Below are positions 21,961 through 33,585 of a DNA stretch of 64,000 nucleotides, one piece after another. This DNA comes from Seriola aureovittata (lineage: Eukaryota; Chordata; Actinopteri; Carangiformes; Carangidae), in the NCBI RefSeq assembly GCF_021018895.1, contig NC_079386.1, positions 8,134,835 through 8,198,834 of the forward strand. Direction: 5' to 3'. The notes under the pieces are model-generated. The model had not been told where the DNA came from. It saw only the letters and a program-made list of their open reading frames with translations, and made no database searches. The position numbers were made by a program, and so were the translations under genes. Within the stretch, counting starts at the first letter, position 1. Each line of letters starts with the position of its first letter.

Positions 21961-24289
21961 GCAGGGAGAGAAAAAAAAAAAGATCTTCATTTTAGTTTTT
22001 TAATCTGGTCTTGGATCAGCTCCAAGTGTACAGTGACTTGACATATTTCAAGAATTGAGACACTGATCTTATTTGCCTGAGAACAGAGACCTGCTAGGTG
22101 TGAAATGAGTCTTTTTTAAGGGTCAGGGTTAGGGTTTCTTTTTATGGCATTACGCATTCAGACTGCTTCATCTTTGTTTATCTCATAATATCTATTTCTT
22201 TAAATAAATTATGATAATAATAATAATAATAAATATATTTTCACACTAGTAATGTTGTATAGAACTAGCTTTACAGAAGTTAAAAGCCTTCTCATTTCCC
22301 AAACACTTATTAATTCATGCACTTGCAACCTAATGGCACTTGTTTTAGAATTGAGTGTGACAGTTATTCTGTTGCTGCTTGTTCTTCCTCTCTTGGACTG
22401 TCACTGGACAAAATGAATAGATGTAAAACTTGTGTGTTCAAAGTGAATAAATGTTGAACTTGTCAAGTGCCCGAAAATTCATAGTATATGTACATTCTAA
22501 AATAAAAAAAAAAGGTCCACTTACTAGCTTTCTCCAGAGCTGTCAACCACATTACACAGTGGTCATGAGCAAATTGTCTGATTCAGTTGTTAAAGAGTTG
22601 TTAAAACTCTTAGGTTTTTATACTGATGTTAAATTATACAAAGTTCCACAACTATGGAAAATATTACACTGATATAAAAAAGCAGGTGTTGCCTTAAATA
22701 TTAACATATTATATTACATATATACGTTATATTTGTTGGGTACAACTTTTTTAACTCTTTACGTTGTAACTTTATCTTCGTTAATGGTAAATTTACTGAT
22801 TGACTTCATCCATCAGTTGTCATGTTGTGAATCTCTATGGCTGGTGTTTATTCTCCTCCAGCAGGATACTCATACTGATACTGCTGCTGCTGTTTTGGCT
22901 GCTATAAATATATTAAACATTCAACAAATATACTGCAGACTTGATGAATAATTGTAAACCTTTTATTAAACCCTCATGACTATTAATTAATGACTATAGG
23001 AAAATGTGCAACTGCAGTATTTGTTTTTTGCCCTTTAGAAATGACTGAACACTTATAAACGCTAAGTGCAGTCTTATTAGAAAGTGAGAAGGTCAGAAGC
23101 ATTTATTAATGCTCTGACTATTGATGACTCACCAGCAAGTCTATCTTTATCTTCAAACTGATATGTGAAGCATTAGTTAATTGTTTTGCTATTAATAAAT
23201 CCATTAGTTAGAACTTAAAAACCCATTATAAAGGCTGACTTATGACTGTGGTACATGTATATGTGCTAAAACAATAAACTGAAATTGTTTCAAATGAAAC
23301 AAAAGCAGCTGGCAGACTGTACTGGTAATTTAGCACCAAAGGGCTGACATGATGAAACATTAGATTACAACAGTATATTGCAATGAATGTCTGCTGTGAA
23401 CATTTAGTTGTTTTTGTATTGAGATTTTTATTGGGCAGAGACACAACAGAACCTTTATATTTTGAGCCAAGGTGGGATCAGAAAGCTGCAGAGATTGGCA
23501 GATCCTACCCTTGGGTAGCTCTGCGTACATACTATAATTGACATACTCAGACATAATCCCTTATGGGACTTCCACACTGTTCCCAGACTTCAGTGGGAGA
23601 TTGCTGCTTCTTGAAGAAGTCATGACCACTGTTTGATCAAAGGGGCTCTGCTCCCAACGCCCACTGCTTTCTGCCAGTGCTTGATCTGGATCGATGCAGG
23701 GGTTAGTGTACAAAATCCCCAGCTTCCTAGAGCTCTGCAAACCCACTTTTACCATTCAGTAAGGGAAGTCATGTTAAGTTCATGTGTGCACTCGTTCTCA
23801 TGTATTTCTTGGCCGTGTGGTACATTTTGGTCTTTGTCTTATGTGTGACACCCTCAGCGCTGAGGCAGATTTGTAGAAGAATATCACAAGCTACCCTGAG
23901 AAATGTCACGTGTTTTATAGCAAAGCAAGGCTCTGTTTCAAATGTAAATTGTTTACATCAACTCAAAATATTGGCCCAATGAATCAATCATCTTCGTTCA
24001 TGATGCTGCAGTTTATTCCCCCTGCAGCTGTGGGATGTTTGATACCACTGTATATGGGCTACTGCCTGCAATTACAAACCAAAGAAGTTCTAACAGGCAT
24101 TTTTATTGTTTGTCTTAACTTTTCTAATAGCAAGCACAAAGCCAGACTTTGAGTTCATATAAATGCTTCCTATTACCGTTAAAAATCTGTCTTTAGCCCA
24201 AGAACGCCAAACCAGCTCAGCTCGTTCCTTTATCAGCTTACAACCAGAGTTCTCTGGGTGCTTATAAATCCAGTGAATATTGTTCATTG
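21961..24289. other. AT-rich spacer with (AAT)n
   Basis: Contains an A11 tract near 21971, (AAT)n at 22214-22232 and a very AT-rich interval 22190-23230. Several 60-80 residue frames exist, none with a recognisable family. A GGTCAGGGTTAGGGTTT word (22121-22137) is only two telomere-like units. Confidence 0.45.
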
Positions 24290-24870
24290 TGAGTTTCCCG
24301 TCTTACCAAACAAGAATAACAAGAAAAGGCCCATAATTACAGAATTTACAGCAGTTTGAGAACTTCACTCAAAACTTTTCTGTTCCCATTAATGGAAAAT
24401 ATGGTAATTAGTTTTTCATATTCCCTCATACATTGGAGGTTGATATAACTTATTCATGACAGCGAAAACAAGAATTGCTGTTGTCTGTACATTTTCTTAG
24501 CAGTGCTATATGGAAGCAGGGGTTCCGCTGATTCGAGCAGCCGTTGAGCCTTTGCCCGTCTCTCTCTCTCTCGCTCTCCCCCTTTTCGGCGCGATACCCA
24601 CCGGATATGAATCAACGGCATCATTTAGCGGGGCACTGTTTCATCAAAGCGGGAGTCAAGCCGAAAAGATTCTGAGGGGAACGTAATCAGTTTGAGGGAC
24701 GAAGGTTTATTTATTCCAAACAAAATGAAATTACACTGCCTCTTGAGTGACATTTATGGCTGTGCTACCTGCAGTGCTGACATGTTTACAAAGTGCCTAA
24801 GTTAAAAAATGCATGCTCTGGTTTGTTCTGGCGATGCCACAGACACACAGCACAATCTCTGACTTTAAAG
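24290..24870. promoter_or_regulatory. Putative enhancer-like block just left of copy B
   Basis: Two patches. 24290-24540 has GGCCCATAATTACAG, the perfect palindrome CCATTAATGG (24386-24395) and GGTAATTAG. 24590-24830 has unusual CpG-bearing unique sequence (GGCGCGATACCCACCGGATA) and GAACGTAATCAG. A CT-rich tract separates them. It ends about 250 bp before copy B. Confidence 0.42.
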
Positions 24871-25120
24871 GATGAGGCTGACAATGTTCTGAATTTTTCA
24901 TATTGTCAACAAATGAAAAGACTAAAACCATAAATGTATCTTGTCTGTGTTGCCAAAGCCTGATAAAGTGTATTCCTCTCTACCATAGACCTCCACTGTT
25001 ATTAAAAACACATTTATCAGCCACTGTTGGATCGGAAGACATATTACATTATAATCAACATGGGCGCTGTTGTTTATTTTTCATCAGTCGCATACGCTTT
25101 CCCGGCCTTTTCTGCTTATG

Positions 25121-25402
25121 AAGGTTCCTAACTGAGTGAAATGACCCAGAAGTATCTAAGTGGCAGCTATGATAAGAGCTGGTCGACTTCTCTAAATGCT
25201 GAGGGAAGGAGCTTCAATGCGTCCTTTCTTATCTCCATCAGCATAGGATACAATGAAAGTAAAGGAGATAATGCCGTCCCACAATTCCTTGCAGAAGCAA
25301 CATTTAAAGCAACGCACCACTGTAGTTTCACTCGGGCAGACCCTCATAAATGTGGAAAAAACAGAGCACCTATACAAAACTTATGGAAATCCTTGCATGA
25401 GC
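25121..25402 (+). repeat. Inverted duplicated element, copy B
   Basis: Partner of 17482-17782 in the opposite orientation. Shared landmarks are AAGGTTCCTAACTGAGTGAA at its start, CCCACAATTCCTTGCAG (25278-25294), a GGGCAGACCC core near 25334-25343 and AAATCCTTGCATGA at its end. Relative to A it lacks about 14 bp near 25256 and about 10 bp near 25373. Open frames exist on both strands but neither is preserved in A. No third copy was found by eye in the window. Confidence 0.85.
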
Positions 25403-26464
25403 TCCAAATCCATAAATATAGAATTCTTTTCTCAGTCGAATACAGTTAGGAGTCATCCTGAAGAACAAGCATATTGAGTATATTTAGTTAACAATATCAT
25501 CATCAGCAATATCTATTTGATGGTTACATGTGTGCTCATGTATAAATTGAAAGCATCCTCTTTTAGGAGGTGCGATTCTGTTTTGGACAGGAAACCCTAC
25601 TTGAATTGTCGGCTTACAGCATAGAGTTTGTCACTATATCTATCTGCCATATGTTATAAGTAAAGTTGCTTTAAAAAAAAAAAAGAAGCCTAGTCTAAGT
25701 GCAGTCGGATTCTCTCACCGGGTTTAGGGTCCTATGCATCTTTCCTTGACGTCACAACATTTTCTACTGAAGTCGAAGAAAAGTGCCCAGGAAAGGAGAT
25801 TTTTTTTATGACTTTTCGACCGCAGCCCTGGTGCTATACTCACTAAAGCACGAAATGTGTATTTTACAATTGCTTATGGTATTGTATAAATGTAAGATTT
25901 ACTGTAGTGTAAAGTCAGACTCTAGACTACATCATCTATATTTACAGTAATACAGTATGTTCAATAAATACCATGAAAGTTTTCAAGCAGCCTCAAAGCT
26001 GACCTCTGCAGGAATTGTACGTTTTTTACTGTGCTATTTGTATAGTCTTGAGAAAATGACCACTGCAGACTTTGTTTTTATAAGAATAGGTTGACAGCAT
26101 TATTTGATAATAACGATTTTATTTTGAAATACAACAGTTATTGAAGTGCAGAATAAATATAATGTTGTGCTCTGAAAGTATACATCAGTGACCTGTTTTT
26201 AAAGGTGTAGGCTTTCAGTAGGAATGAATGGGCTTGGGACTGAGTGTCACAGATAGGGATGTCAGACAGTGCTAAGAGACAGACTAATGCATTGGTTTTT
26301 GGTTTGCTACTGGGTTTGCTGACAACAACAACAACAAATACACAGACTAAAACCAGCCTTATCCTTGAAAGACACGTGCATACCATCCATTAAGGTGCCA
26401 AAGGGTCACTGTATGGATTTATATACTGTAGTATTTGGTTTCATTAATCTGCTTCTGCTCTCTC
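25403..26464. other. Spacer with A12
   Basis: A12 at 25673-25684 and a short (CAA)n near 26324-26336. No gene or named repeat. Confidence 0.45.
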
Positions 26465-26650
26465 ACATCCGCTTCTGCCATCTTGATGTCACAGCTCCGA
26501 GTAAATTGTCTCATGTAGTTAACAGACAATTGCTCATTATCTACCACTCCCCGATCCAATTCTTGGGGATTATTCCTCAATTAAAGGTTATTTCGCTTCT
26601 TATTTGAGGTGATGTGGCCCCGGTTTGAACCTGCTCGAGTGCCAGAGGAT
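26465..26650. promoter_or_regulatory. Putative enhancer-like block
   Basis: Contains AGTTAACAGACAATTGCTC, CTCAATTAAAGG and TGTGGCCCCGGTTTGAACC in unique sequence. Confidence 0.3.
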
Positions 26651-26764
26651 AAGTAAATGACCCCAGAGAGAGAAAGAAGAACAAATCCCTCTGTTTGGCC
26701 TCTTCAGCGAAAAAAGAGGAAAAGAAAAAATTTCATGAAGTGTGAAAACACCCAGGCAGGCATT

Positions 26765-27120
26765 CTGTAAATTACTGCAAATATAATGGCTCTGTTAGCA
26801 CTGAAGAAGCAGCACTGGTAGCATTCCTGCTAATGCCTGACTCTATGGGTGAATATGGAGGCTTCCTTACTAATGAAGAGGTGGGTAAGAGTTGGACGCG
26901 GGCGACGTAGCACAGCGAACAATGTGCCATTGTCGCCGCTAAGGCTGGGCTGTCATACGCTACTCTGATCATTACTTACCCACAGACGTCCAATGTCATG
27001 CACAATATCCCCAGGTTTGCCCTTCATAGGTTGTTGTGCATCCTCCGATCTCTCCAGCTTGCTTAATGACAACAGGCAGCAATTACACTCACATGCCTGC
27101 GCACTCAGACACAAAAACAA
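26765..27120. promoter_or_regulatory. Putative enhancer-like block with SOX dimer site
   Basis: Unique sequence with GTAAATTACTGCAAATATAATGG and TGATCATTACTTACCC, and a CpG-rich centre (GACGCGGGCGACG). Within the centre two facing SOX sites form ACAATG-TGC-CATTGT (26919-26933). The minus frame 26953-27258 and plus frame 26993-27247 have no recognisable family. Confidence 0.42.
26918..26934. promoter_or_regulatory. SOX dimer site (facing motifs, 3-bp spacer)
   Basis: AACAATG (26918-26924) faces CATTGT (26928-26933) with spacer TGC. Inverted SOX sites with 3-5 bp spacing are the known arrangement for cooperative binding by SOXE proteins (SOX8, SOX9, SOX10). The inverted symmetry extends into GCGA...TCGC flanks with one extra base on the left. 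Confidence 0.45.
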
Positions 27121-27337
27121 GCTTGCACGCAGTACTGTACTGCAGGAAAACAAACACATTCCCCGCCCGCCCGCTCGCCTTCTCCCTTGGCCTTTTTGTT
27201 TAGGAAGGAAGATAAATATCCCCATAATAGAAAAAGCCTGCTCCTGATGCATTTTCAACAGTCCACTGCTTCAATTACATGTATTTACTTACAAGTCTGA
27301 ATTTATTCTCTGCCCGCTGCAGTCCGATTTGTTTTGA

Positions 27338-27781
27338 ATGGTAAATGAAAAGGTCTCTGGTGCTATCGTGGCAATATTTTACCGCTTTGCCTTGCCAGCG
27401 CACCTACCAGTGAACTTTATGTGTGTGAATAGTTTAATAAATCAGCTAAGGGGGGTGAGATTGTTGAGACGGGAGGTGGACGGGAGAGCTGCTAGCAGCC
27501 CCACAATGAAAAGAACAGTTTATGAATTGCAGCCTCATCGGTATGAAAGACCCCTACAATACGATCCTGTGCTGAGGGTATTAGAGGAGAGGCCGGGATA
27601 TTATTCACCCAGGGTGTATGAGTTGACACAGTACGGCAGGAGTGTGCGAAGTAGTAACACTATTGCTTCCCCAACTGGAAAACGTTGGCAGTATGCAAAG
27701 CCATCTTTTGAGCCGCAGTTAGATTTCATGGGGCTGTTCGCATATGATGTCAGAGTATTGGATATCAGGGGACACGACTGA
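27338..27781 (+). other. 147-codon open frame of unknown status
   Basis: An uninterrupted frame not explained by low complexity. From about residue 57 the peptide is rich in Tyr, Arg, Pro and Glu (an MKRTVYELQPHRYERPLQY stretch), unlike a typical chance frame. I recognise no family, there is no signal peptide or clear membrane span, and no convincing splice or promoter context is visible. The surrounding DNA also has enhancer-like texture. Probably chance openness in a unique block. The alternative is a lineage-specific exon. Confidence 0.2.
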
Positions 27782-28050
27782 GCTGGTGCGCTGGTAGGGT
27801 GGCACGCTTATTGAGATCATGATTATAGCTGTGTCTAAACTCCGGTCCCTTTGTGACAGAGCCATTAGCAGGCTGTCACACTCTTCAGCGCGCTCTATGT
27901 ATGTGACCGCTAATGCTAATACACTGACTGCAGCTCACATTCACATACTAGATTATACCCAACACCATGGCATTGACCCTGGACACTTGGATACTTTTAG
28001 AAGAAATGCAAATGGCATGAAATGATTTATTTTTGTTTGATCAGTTGCCG

Positions 28051-28067
28051 TTTTTTTTTTTTTTTTT
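28051..28067. repeat. Poly(T) tract T17
   Basis: Uninterrupted T run after TTGCCG. Confidence 0.85.
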
Positions 28068-28329
28068 CTTATGTGTTGTTGCTCAGTGATGGATCGGGTG
28101 TCATACACATCTTTTCCAGTGTTACCCCCATGTGTTAACTATTACTCTGTGTTGCTGGTTCATACAAACAGGACTGAGAAACACCAGGCTACAAAGTCAC
28201 ATTGCTAAATTGATTGCCCATTTAAAAGGATTGTGGCTTTTACATGGTTTGGCCTCCTTCAGTTGAGTGCAAATCGAGTGCCACTATATTAAGTGGTAAG
28301 ACCAGAGTGCTGATAGATTACCTTTGGCC

Positions 28330-28480
28330 ACTCTGTTTAATTGTTGGACTTTGGTGGCAAACCTGTTAAAAGATAAAAGGGGAAAAAAGGAAAGAGCTAA
28401 ATCGAGAATGTTAAATATTGAAGAGTTTGCTGGAGGGCTAATGAAATTAACAATGCAAGTAAACAGCCTCCTGCAAGTGC
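28330..28480. promoter_or_regulatory. Putative enhancer-like block
   Basis: Purine-biased unique sequence with GGGCTAATGAAATTAACAATG and GCAAGTAAACAGCC. The latter contains GTAAACA, a forkhead core. Confidence 0.3.
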
Positions 28481-28490
28481 CAGTGCCACA

Positions 28491-28608
28491 TCCTCCTCCT
28501 CCTCCTCCTCTGCCTTGCCTTGTCCCTCTCCCTCATTGGCTTATCGTGAGCAGAGCTTCAGGGCTGTGTGTGAGCGGGGTTGGAAAGTTAGTGTGTGTGT
28601 GTGTGTGT
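28491..28608. repeat. (TCC)n and (GT)n microsatellites
   Basis: TCC repeat at about 28491-28512 and GT repeat at about 28590-28608, separated by unique DNA. Confidence 0.85.
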
Positions 28609-29228
28609 ACACGCTCACAGGTATCCATGCATGCATGGAGGGTTTACAGGGGGTGATCCAAGGTCAGAAACCTCAGTATTAGCACCATCCCCATCCCACC
28701 AGACCCTCCTCCACGCCAAACTCTATCTCCACCGTGCTGCATCAGCTCTATAATATCGTTAACCATAATCCGCTTCCCTGCCTTTACCTCTGGCCAAACA
28801 GCACAACTGAGCTTTAAGGCTTCATAACAAAGCTCAATTCATGTATTTATCTTTTTGATTTGAATACTAGTTTACATCCTCCTTTCTTAGATTCTTTTCA
28901 TTTCATTGAAAATTACCTATGAAACCAAGTTATTCCCTTTTTGGAGTCTAACTCTGTATGCTACATAAGAAACTGAGCCTTCAAACAACTTTGATCATAA
29001 CAGTTTCTCTAATAATTTGTTGTAGTAGAGAGATGAAGCACAGCCATGTTTTCTTATCTTTGTAAAGGCTGTGCTTGAGCAGTGGGAGAGCTTTGACAAT
29101 TGTGTTTCAACTTGAAATGGCTCAGTGTGACATAATTATGTCAGCACAGGCTTATTGCTGCCGTTTTCTCAGATGGAGATGTTGTTAGCGGTTGGGCAGC
29201 TAGCTGGTGGCTTGGCTCTGCTGCATTT
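28609..29228. other. Spacer, nothing recognised
   Basis: AT-rich from 28800. No gene, named repeat or strong motif cluster. Confidence 0.4.
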
Positions 29229-29480
29229 GTATTTTTTTTTTTTATTTATTTTTTTTTTTTTTAGTTCAACACAGGCCACACACATGCACATAACACATGC
29301 AAACGCACACATGCACACACACACACCTGGAACAGATCTGCAGTAAAGCCGCTGGAAGCCAGGAGAAGGAGCTTATCCCCATTACACATTCTTCCTGAGG
29401 GCAGCACTGGACAGCTGGCACATATACTGTACAAGTATACATGGGCACGCACACACACACATATATACATACAGTAGGAA
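29229..29480. repeat. T-rich tract and imperfect (CA)n
   Basis: T12 and T14 tracts at 29232-29262, then CA-rich DNA at 29268-29325 and again at 29446-29470. Overlapping Cys/Val-rich frames on minus derive from these. Confidence 0.85.
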
Positions 29481-29599
29481 CACAGACATCAATAGACAAT
29501 GAATCCACATGTAAAGTTTCTGTAATTCATATGCATAGTCACACGTGAGCACAGAGACCACATATATAAACATACACCTGCGCACATACATGAGCCAGG

Positions 29600-29820
29600 T
29601 TACCACATGGTGACCTGGTCCAGTTGGTGGGTAGTTGGCTTCGGCAGACTCCCGGCGGAGCCTGCGTTGGAGGGTCCCCCTCTGCCTCTGAGCAGGTGTG
29701 CATCTCAGGGTCTCGTGCTTAAATCCTGTTCGACTGATGCGCCTGTGAAACGAGAGAAGCTTAACAAATCAATTCCTCCCGGATTAATCTGCTTTAGGAT
29801 TCTTTTGTCATTCTCACACT
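29600..29820. promoter_or_regulatory. Putative enhancer-like block
   Basis: Unique, with CCCGGCGGAGCCTGCG, AACAAATCAATTCC and CCGGATTAATCTGC (bicoid-class GGATTA) words. Confidence 0.28.
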
Positions 29821-30699
29821 TGTCCTTAACACTTTACATTAAGATGCATCAAGTGCTGAGGAGTTACCAGTGAATAAGGAACAAATCAGGAACTAGAAAG
29901 TAACTAGAAAATGCAAATAAATTGACTGCAGAGAAACTCAGGCTTGGCAGCCGTTCCAGCCTTCAGTCTACAGTTTTTGGATAGGTCTGGATCAGCTATG
30001 AACATCTGGACATCTGCAGTTTTTTCTCTGTCATCCTTGCAACGCTGCAGTCTGTCCTCAAGAATTTTATCCTGATCTAATTAGAAGTGATTTAATCATT
30101 TATTGGTATCTACTCAGAGATGTCTGCCCCTTTTTCTCTGCTAAATGATACCCCTGTGGATTGTAAAGTCTGACTTGCTCTGAAAAATGTATAAATGTTC
30201 AACTTTGCCTCTGTTTTCTTTACACTTAAATTCACACTTGGGGACATTAAATTAATCACTTCAGTACCTCAATTAGCAGCGACCAAACATGGTGGCTTTT
30301 TACTGACCCTCTGTTGATGCCTGAGCACAGGGCCTGGCTGATGTTTGCCAAAGAGGTAAACAACATTTCAGCCATTCTGTTATTCTGATGCCAGCCTTTT
30401 TAGCATCTTTCACCACCACTGGTGGCAACCATCTTAACAGGCTTGGATCCAAGCCCCCTCCAGAGAGTGTACTCTTTTCTCGAACATGAGCCTGGGATTT
30501 GGTTTCACTAACAAAGCCATTTTCACAGTTTGCTGTGGTTTGCATGAATATTCATGCACTATTGCTTGGCTCAGTATGTACTCATAAAAAAAAATGTCCC
30601 TTTTTCTTTTTTCTTCTACCTATGTTATTCCATTGTTTCACGAGCAGTGGTAAGACATGAGATAGGGACTCAGAGATGGGATTTTATTTTTCAAATATT
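29821..30699. other. Spacer, nothing recognised
   Basis: No gene. Minus frame at 30300-30545 shows no recognisable family. Confidence 0.4.
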
Positions 30700-30880
30700 A
30701 TTTTTTGCATGAAGTTTTTTTCCCTCCAAGCCAGCATTGTGAGGCAGAAGCGAATTATTGTCCCATTAGCGGATGATAAACATGACCTAAACTCTGAGAA
30801 CATTTTAGACATTCATTCTAACCGACTCACTCACTGGAGTCTAATAAATAGGGCGTTAGCAAAGTAATAAGCAGTGATCT
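30700..30880. promoter_or_regulatory. Putative enhancer-like block
   Basis: Unique sequence with GCGAATTATTGTCCCATTAG, GCGGATGATAAACATGACC and CTAATAAATAGGGCG. CCATTAGCGG is a good homeodomain-type core. Confidence 0.35.
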
Positions 30881-31434
30881 TGTTTCCAATAACCTGAATT
30901 ACCATATTAAACAGTTAAAATCTTATAGTCATTTAAATACAAAATCTGTTTTACCCTGAAATGAAGTATGAGAGGAAAGTTTATCAATATATTTTAGTGC
31001 AAAATCTCCACTGACAAAATATCAGCTATATCTAAAAGTATTTCTGTGAGACACGTTGAACAGAATGATTAGACAACGGTGCCTTTACCTTGTTAACAGC
31101 CCAGCATGCTAAATAAAGTGAAGAATAGAAGCATGAAAAACTTCATTTTAGGTCATTACAGTTACACTTCATTGTGATTGCAAGGGGCTCTTATCCATAC
31201 TGAACAGCATGGGATCTAAATAAAAGCTGGAAAAGTTAAAGGGAAATTCAACTGTCAACAGGTTGGAAAAGGTATAATTTCGATTTAATTCATTTTAGAT
31301 GTACAACACCCCATACAGAGAGCATGCAAGTGTAGTAGAGGTGCAATGTCTACCATTTGCATCAGGGGTGAAATTTGTCAGAATTTGTCATTGCCTATTA
31401 AAATAAAATAAAAACTCCAATCAATGGGTCTGTG

Positions 31435-31436
<2 letters not shown>
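30881..31436. other. AT-rich spacer
   Basis: No gene or repeat family recognised. Confidence 0.4.

Positions 31437-31463
<27 letters not shown>
31437..31463. repeat. Poly(T) tract T27
   Basis: Uninterrupted T27 run. Confidence 0.9.
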
Positions 31464-31467
<4 letters not shown>

Positions 31468-31539
31468 GAGAGTGAAAACCTTGAGTTCTTATCTCATGAG
31501 AAGAAAGCTATACATGTCAGACAGGTGCACCTTAAGGCT

Positions 31540-32010
31540 GTGTCTCCAATAGAAACCTTGCATGTTCACTGTTTTCATTATTTTTTAAGCAGCTGCTTGG
31601 AGGTGATGATTGATTTTTCAGCGCCTGCTGTGTGCGTAGCTCCTGTGTCACACTCTCTGTCTTTCTTTGTGGAATTTGTTTTCGAGCTGACAATGGTCAG
31701 GAAAGTCAACATGCCCTGAAGTCACGGCCTTGTGTGTTTATCCACTTCATAAATGAATAATGAACAAATGGCTTTTGTGTACAGCACTTTATTTGCTTCA
31801 TGTCGCAATAGTGCCGCGCGTGTTGACTTTGCTGTGTTGAGGGAATCTTCAGGCTCTAGTATGAACAATATAATGGCGACACTAACGCAGCCCACTTGAT
31901 AATCTTAAAAATGTTGGCGTCCCTCCTCCGAGTCATCACAATGCAAAGGCCATATAATACATTCTATTTTTATTGTAATGATAACGATTGAATATTCAGC
32001 ATTGAACTGA
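31540..32010. promoter_or_regulatory. Putative enhancer-like block (strong texture)
   Basis: A 470-bp unique block, one of the best candidates. It has AAGCAGCTGCTTGG, ATAAATGAATAATGAACAAATGG, GTGCCGCGCGTG, GAACAATATAATGGCG and a run TGTAATGATAACGATTGAAT near 31974-31993. Mixed SOX, homeodomain and E-box words with low simple-repeat content. Confidence 0.42.
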
Positions 32011-33269
32011 AAAGAATGGATGCTAAAATTTTTCTTTTTTGTTTGACAGTGGAGGAGATCACTTATCAATTCACCATCTGTCTCTTGACTCTCTTTCCTT
32101 TTAACTCTTCCCGTTGCATTTTGATACTCCAGTTTTTGCCATGGATGTGATTTCTTTTTCTTTTTAGCGCACAGTTTTTTGGGATGTGGTCCATGTACTG
32201 TTTTGCAAATGATTTGTCAGCCCACTCGCAGTACCTTCACGGCCCACAAGTTGGGAACTGCTGCACTCATGCTACCACCAACAGCACTCAACTTCTGGAA
32301 ACCAATTCTGATACTGTATTCCCTTTGAGTACTTCTTCCATAATCCACCGAAAATATTAGTGTATGAGCGCACACGAAACTCAAACATGGAATCAGTCTT
32401 GACTCCCTTCCTCTCAGCACTGTAACCAGACACAACTGTATTCTAGTGAGAGCTAAAAATGTGTGATTTACTATTGCATTCCCAGAACTGCATATTCAAT
32501 ATTTAGACATTTTGTAGTATTGAGTTGTCAAGGGTAATAGATTTGTTTAGTTCTCAACCAAAATACCAAAGTGTTTTTTGTGCGACTGTGTGGGCTAACG
32601 GGGATGAATAGGCATGAAGTCTGAGTAGGCTTAAAACCATGCCAGAAAATATACCTCTGACTGGTTGAAAGACATTCTGCTGACATTTCCTCTATTTTAT
32701 GCACACCCTGTAACCCCCCCACCCCCACCCCCCCTACCGCCCCATTTCCTCTTTCTCACTCACCTCTTCTGTGAGCTATCTAGCTCTGCATTACCTTCAG
32801 CTGTTTTTAGACGGGGATTAACATAGCATTAACAGCTTACACCGTTTTCCTCTGTTGGTCTCTCACTCTTTGTTACTTTTCAGAGTTAAAATAGAGGATT
32901 TGATTTTTCATGCAACATCAGAGCACAGCCAAAATGAAGATGCCAGTTACATTAAGAGATATTCCACAGGGGGCTGGAGGCGAAGCACACTGCTTTGACT
33001 GAGAAACAGTGAGGCACTGCACGGCGCCCCCAGAGGACCAGCCGAGTGTCTGATGTTGATTTAGCTGTAGAACGCCGGTTATTCCCGCACGCCAGTGAAT
33101 CTAGTTATAACTGTGTTGAATTAATTTGGAAGGCCTCTAAAGATAACCAAAGCGACAGAGGAAATAAAGAGAAAAAAGTTTTATTTAGATTGAGGTAGAG
33201 GAGTAAAGAAAGAGTAGGGACTTGTGAAGCCATCAAACTTGAGATCGAACAGTTTTTTAGTTGCACATA
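32011..33269. other. Spacer with possible transposon debris
   Basis: 32200-32290 contains GCCCACAAGTTGGGAACTGCTG, reminiscent of the ends of hAT-type fish elements, but no second end was found. A C-rich tract lies at 32716-32740. 32900-33130 is unique and weakly enhancer-like. Confidence 0.35.
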
Positions 33270-33585
33270 GAATCCAGACTGTAAGAATTTCGTCCGTTTT
33301 TTGGTTTTCAGGCTCTGAGCCTCAGCACACAGTTTGAAATGGAAATAATGACTAATACATTACTACAAGTGTGTGGGAGAGATAGCCCTTTTAACACACA
33401 GCACCCAAAGTTTAGGGGTTGAAAAATAATTAGACAGCTACACATGAAGTCAGACAAAATCCTCATATTTAATATTTAGCCAAAATTCATATACAGGCAA
33501 TGACTGCCTGAAGTCTTTGGCCCGTAGACATCACCAGAGCCTTTGTATCTTCCCTTCAGTCTGGTCTTCTGCAAGTGGAGTGCAG

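Noticed and set aside
22121..22138. Telomere-like TTAGGG words (also near 17057)
   Set aside because: At most two units in degenerate context, not a telomeric or interstitial telomeric array.
32200..32290. hAT-type transposon end
   Set aside because: Only one suggestive word (CCACAAGTTGGGAACTGCTG) was found. No partner end, target duplication or transposase.
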